From NCBI GenBank assembly GCA_018829205.1, contig JAHJUE010000019.1, positions 1 through 64,000 on the forward strand: 64,000 bases of DNA, in the 5' to 3' direction. A model generated the notes under the pieces. The model worked only from the letters and a program-made list of their open reading frames with translations. It was not told where the DNA came from and made no database searches. Position 1 is the stretch's first letter. Each line of letters opens with the position of its first letter. A program made the translations under genes and the position numbers. Below, piece by piece: positions 63,767 through 64,000 of this stretch. This DNA comes from Bacteroidota bacterium (GTDB lineage: Bacteria > Bacteroidota > Ignavibacteria > Ignavibacteriales > Melioribacteraceae).

Positions 63767-64000
63767 CTAACTTATGTTTCCAATATACTTAACGGTAGTT
63801 CCTTTACCAAGAGAAGAATTTAAATATAATTTTCCTCCTATTAATGAAGCGCGGTTCTGCATATTGTTAAGCCCGTTCCCTTTGCTTTCTTTTTTCTCAA
63901 AACCGTTGCCGTTATCGCTTAGTTCCATTTCAAGTTTTTTACCCGAGACTTTTGCGTTCAAATAAATTTCGGTGCAATTGCTGTGAGTTATGCAATTATT
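63767..64000 (-). CDS. C-terminal part of a histidine kinase (partial, cut by window edge)
   Basis: The frame is open from the right edge to the stop at 63767, giving 77 residues. It begins NNCITHSNCTEIYL, the N box of an HATPase_c domain as in NarX/DesK-type kinases (N..KHS.A), followed by the G1 box LSDNGNGFE and the G2-type GNGLNNMQNRASLIGG, then the final GKGTTV. The N-terminal sensor region lies beyond the window. It precedes the LuxR-type regulator by 22 bases and is its probable kinase. Confidence 0.93.
   Translation of the reverse strand, partial: NNCITHSNCTEIYLNAKVSGKKLEMELSDNGNGFEKKESKGNGLNNMQNRASLIGGKLYLNSSLGKGTTVKYIGNIS

Overview
The window looks like a chromosomal segment of an AT-rich, Gram-negative member of the FCB group, most like Ignavibacteria/Melioribacter-type bacteria. 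The reasons are repeated type IX secretion (T9SS) C-terminal sorting domains of the NYPNPFNPST type, PorV/PorQ-family proteins, long TonB-dependent receptors with an N-terminal carboxypeptidase-regulatory-like domain, and no SusD. No rRNA, CRISPR array or intact transposase was seen. The taxonomy is inferred from protein style only.

Region 1 (about 0.2-29.7 kb) is a polysaccharide-utilisation locus, almost all on the minus strand. A membrane-anchored winged-helix regulator (28447..29685, plus strand) sits divergently beside a run that reads in order: TonB-dependent receptor, secreted FN3/T9SS protein, PorV-like protein, secreted LamG-like T9SS protein, GH67 alpha-glucuronidase, a second LamG-like T9SS protein, GH28-like beta-helix, unrecognised lipoprotein, GH31, PhoD-like phosphatase, a paralogue of the unrecognised protein, a LamG-GH67-like fusion, a double DUF1080 protein, a Gfo/Idh/MocA oxidoreductase, a GH63/GH37-like enzyme and a GH16 lipoprotein. 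A strong terminator closes the run. The enzymes suggest attack on a glucuronic-acid- and alpha-xyloside-containing plant or algal polysaccharide. The DUF1080 and Gfo/Idh pair suggests an extra 3-keto-sugar route.

Region 2 (about 29.7-42.6 kb) is a plus-strand accessory block. It holds a DUF2975/XRE pair with an ABC ATPase and an ABC-permease/M1-peptidase fusion, then a Crp-type regulator followed by small metabolic genes (cyclase, SDR, nitroreductase, YdcZ-like transporter, GNAT, DUF4386), a cytochrome c, and a nucleotidyl-cyclase/YHS fusion. A C-terminal IS1595-like transposase remnant and tRNA-Ser(UGA) end the block. Copies of the tRNA-Ser 3' end lie at both edges of this block and also at the far left of Region 1, so both regions may be old tRNA-Ser-associated insertions. 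No integrase is present.

Region 3 (about 42.8-51.0 kb) is a surface-modification cluster. On the minus strand are a T9SS-tagged AGE-family epimerase-like protein, a NodU/CmcH carbamoyltransferase, SxtJ and a 52-residue DUF5989 protein. Two tandem SGNH/GDSL-type membrane proteins with TPR-like C-termini are divergent on the plus strand.

Region 4 (about 51.0-64.0 kb, minus strand) holds a second TonB-receptor / secreted T9SS protein / PorV module, a parvulin-like chaperone, a two-repeat secreted protein, two NarL-type response regulators (one with a degenerate, truncated output domain) and the C-terminus of a histidine kinase cut by the window edge.
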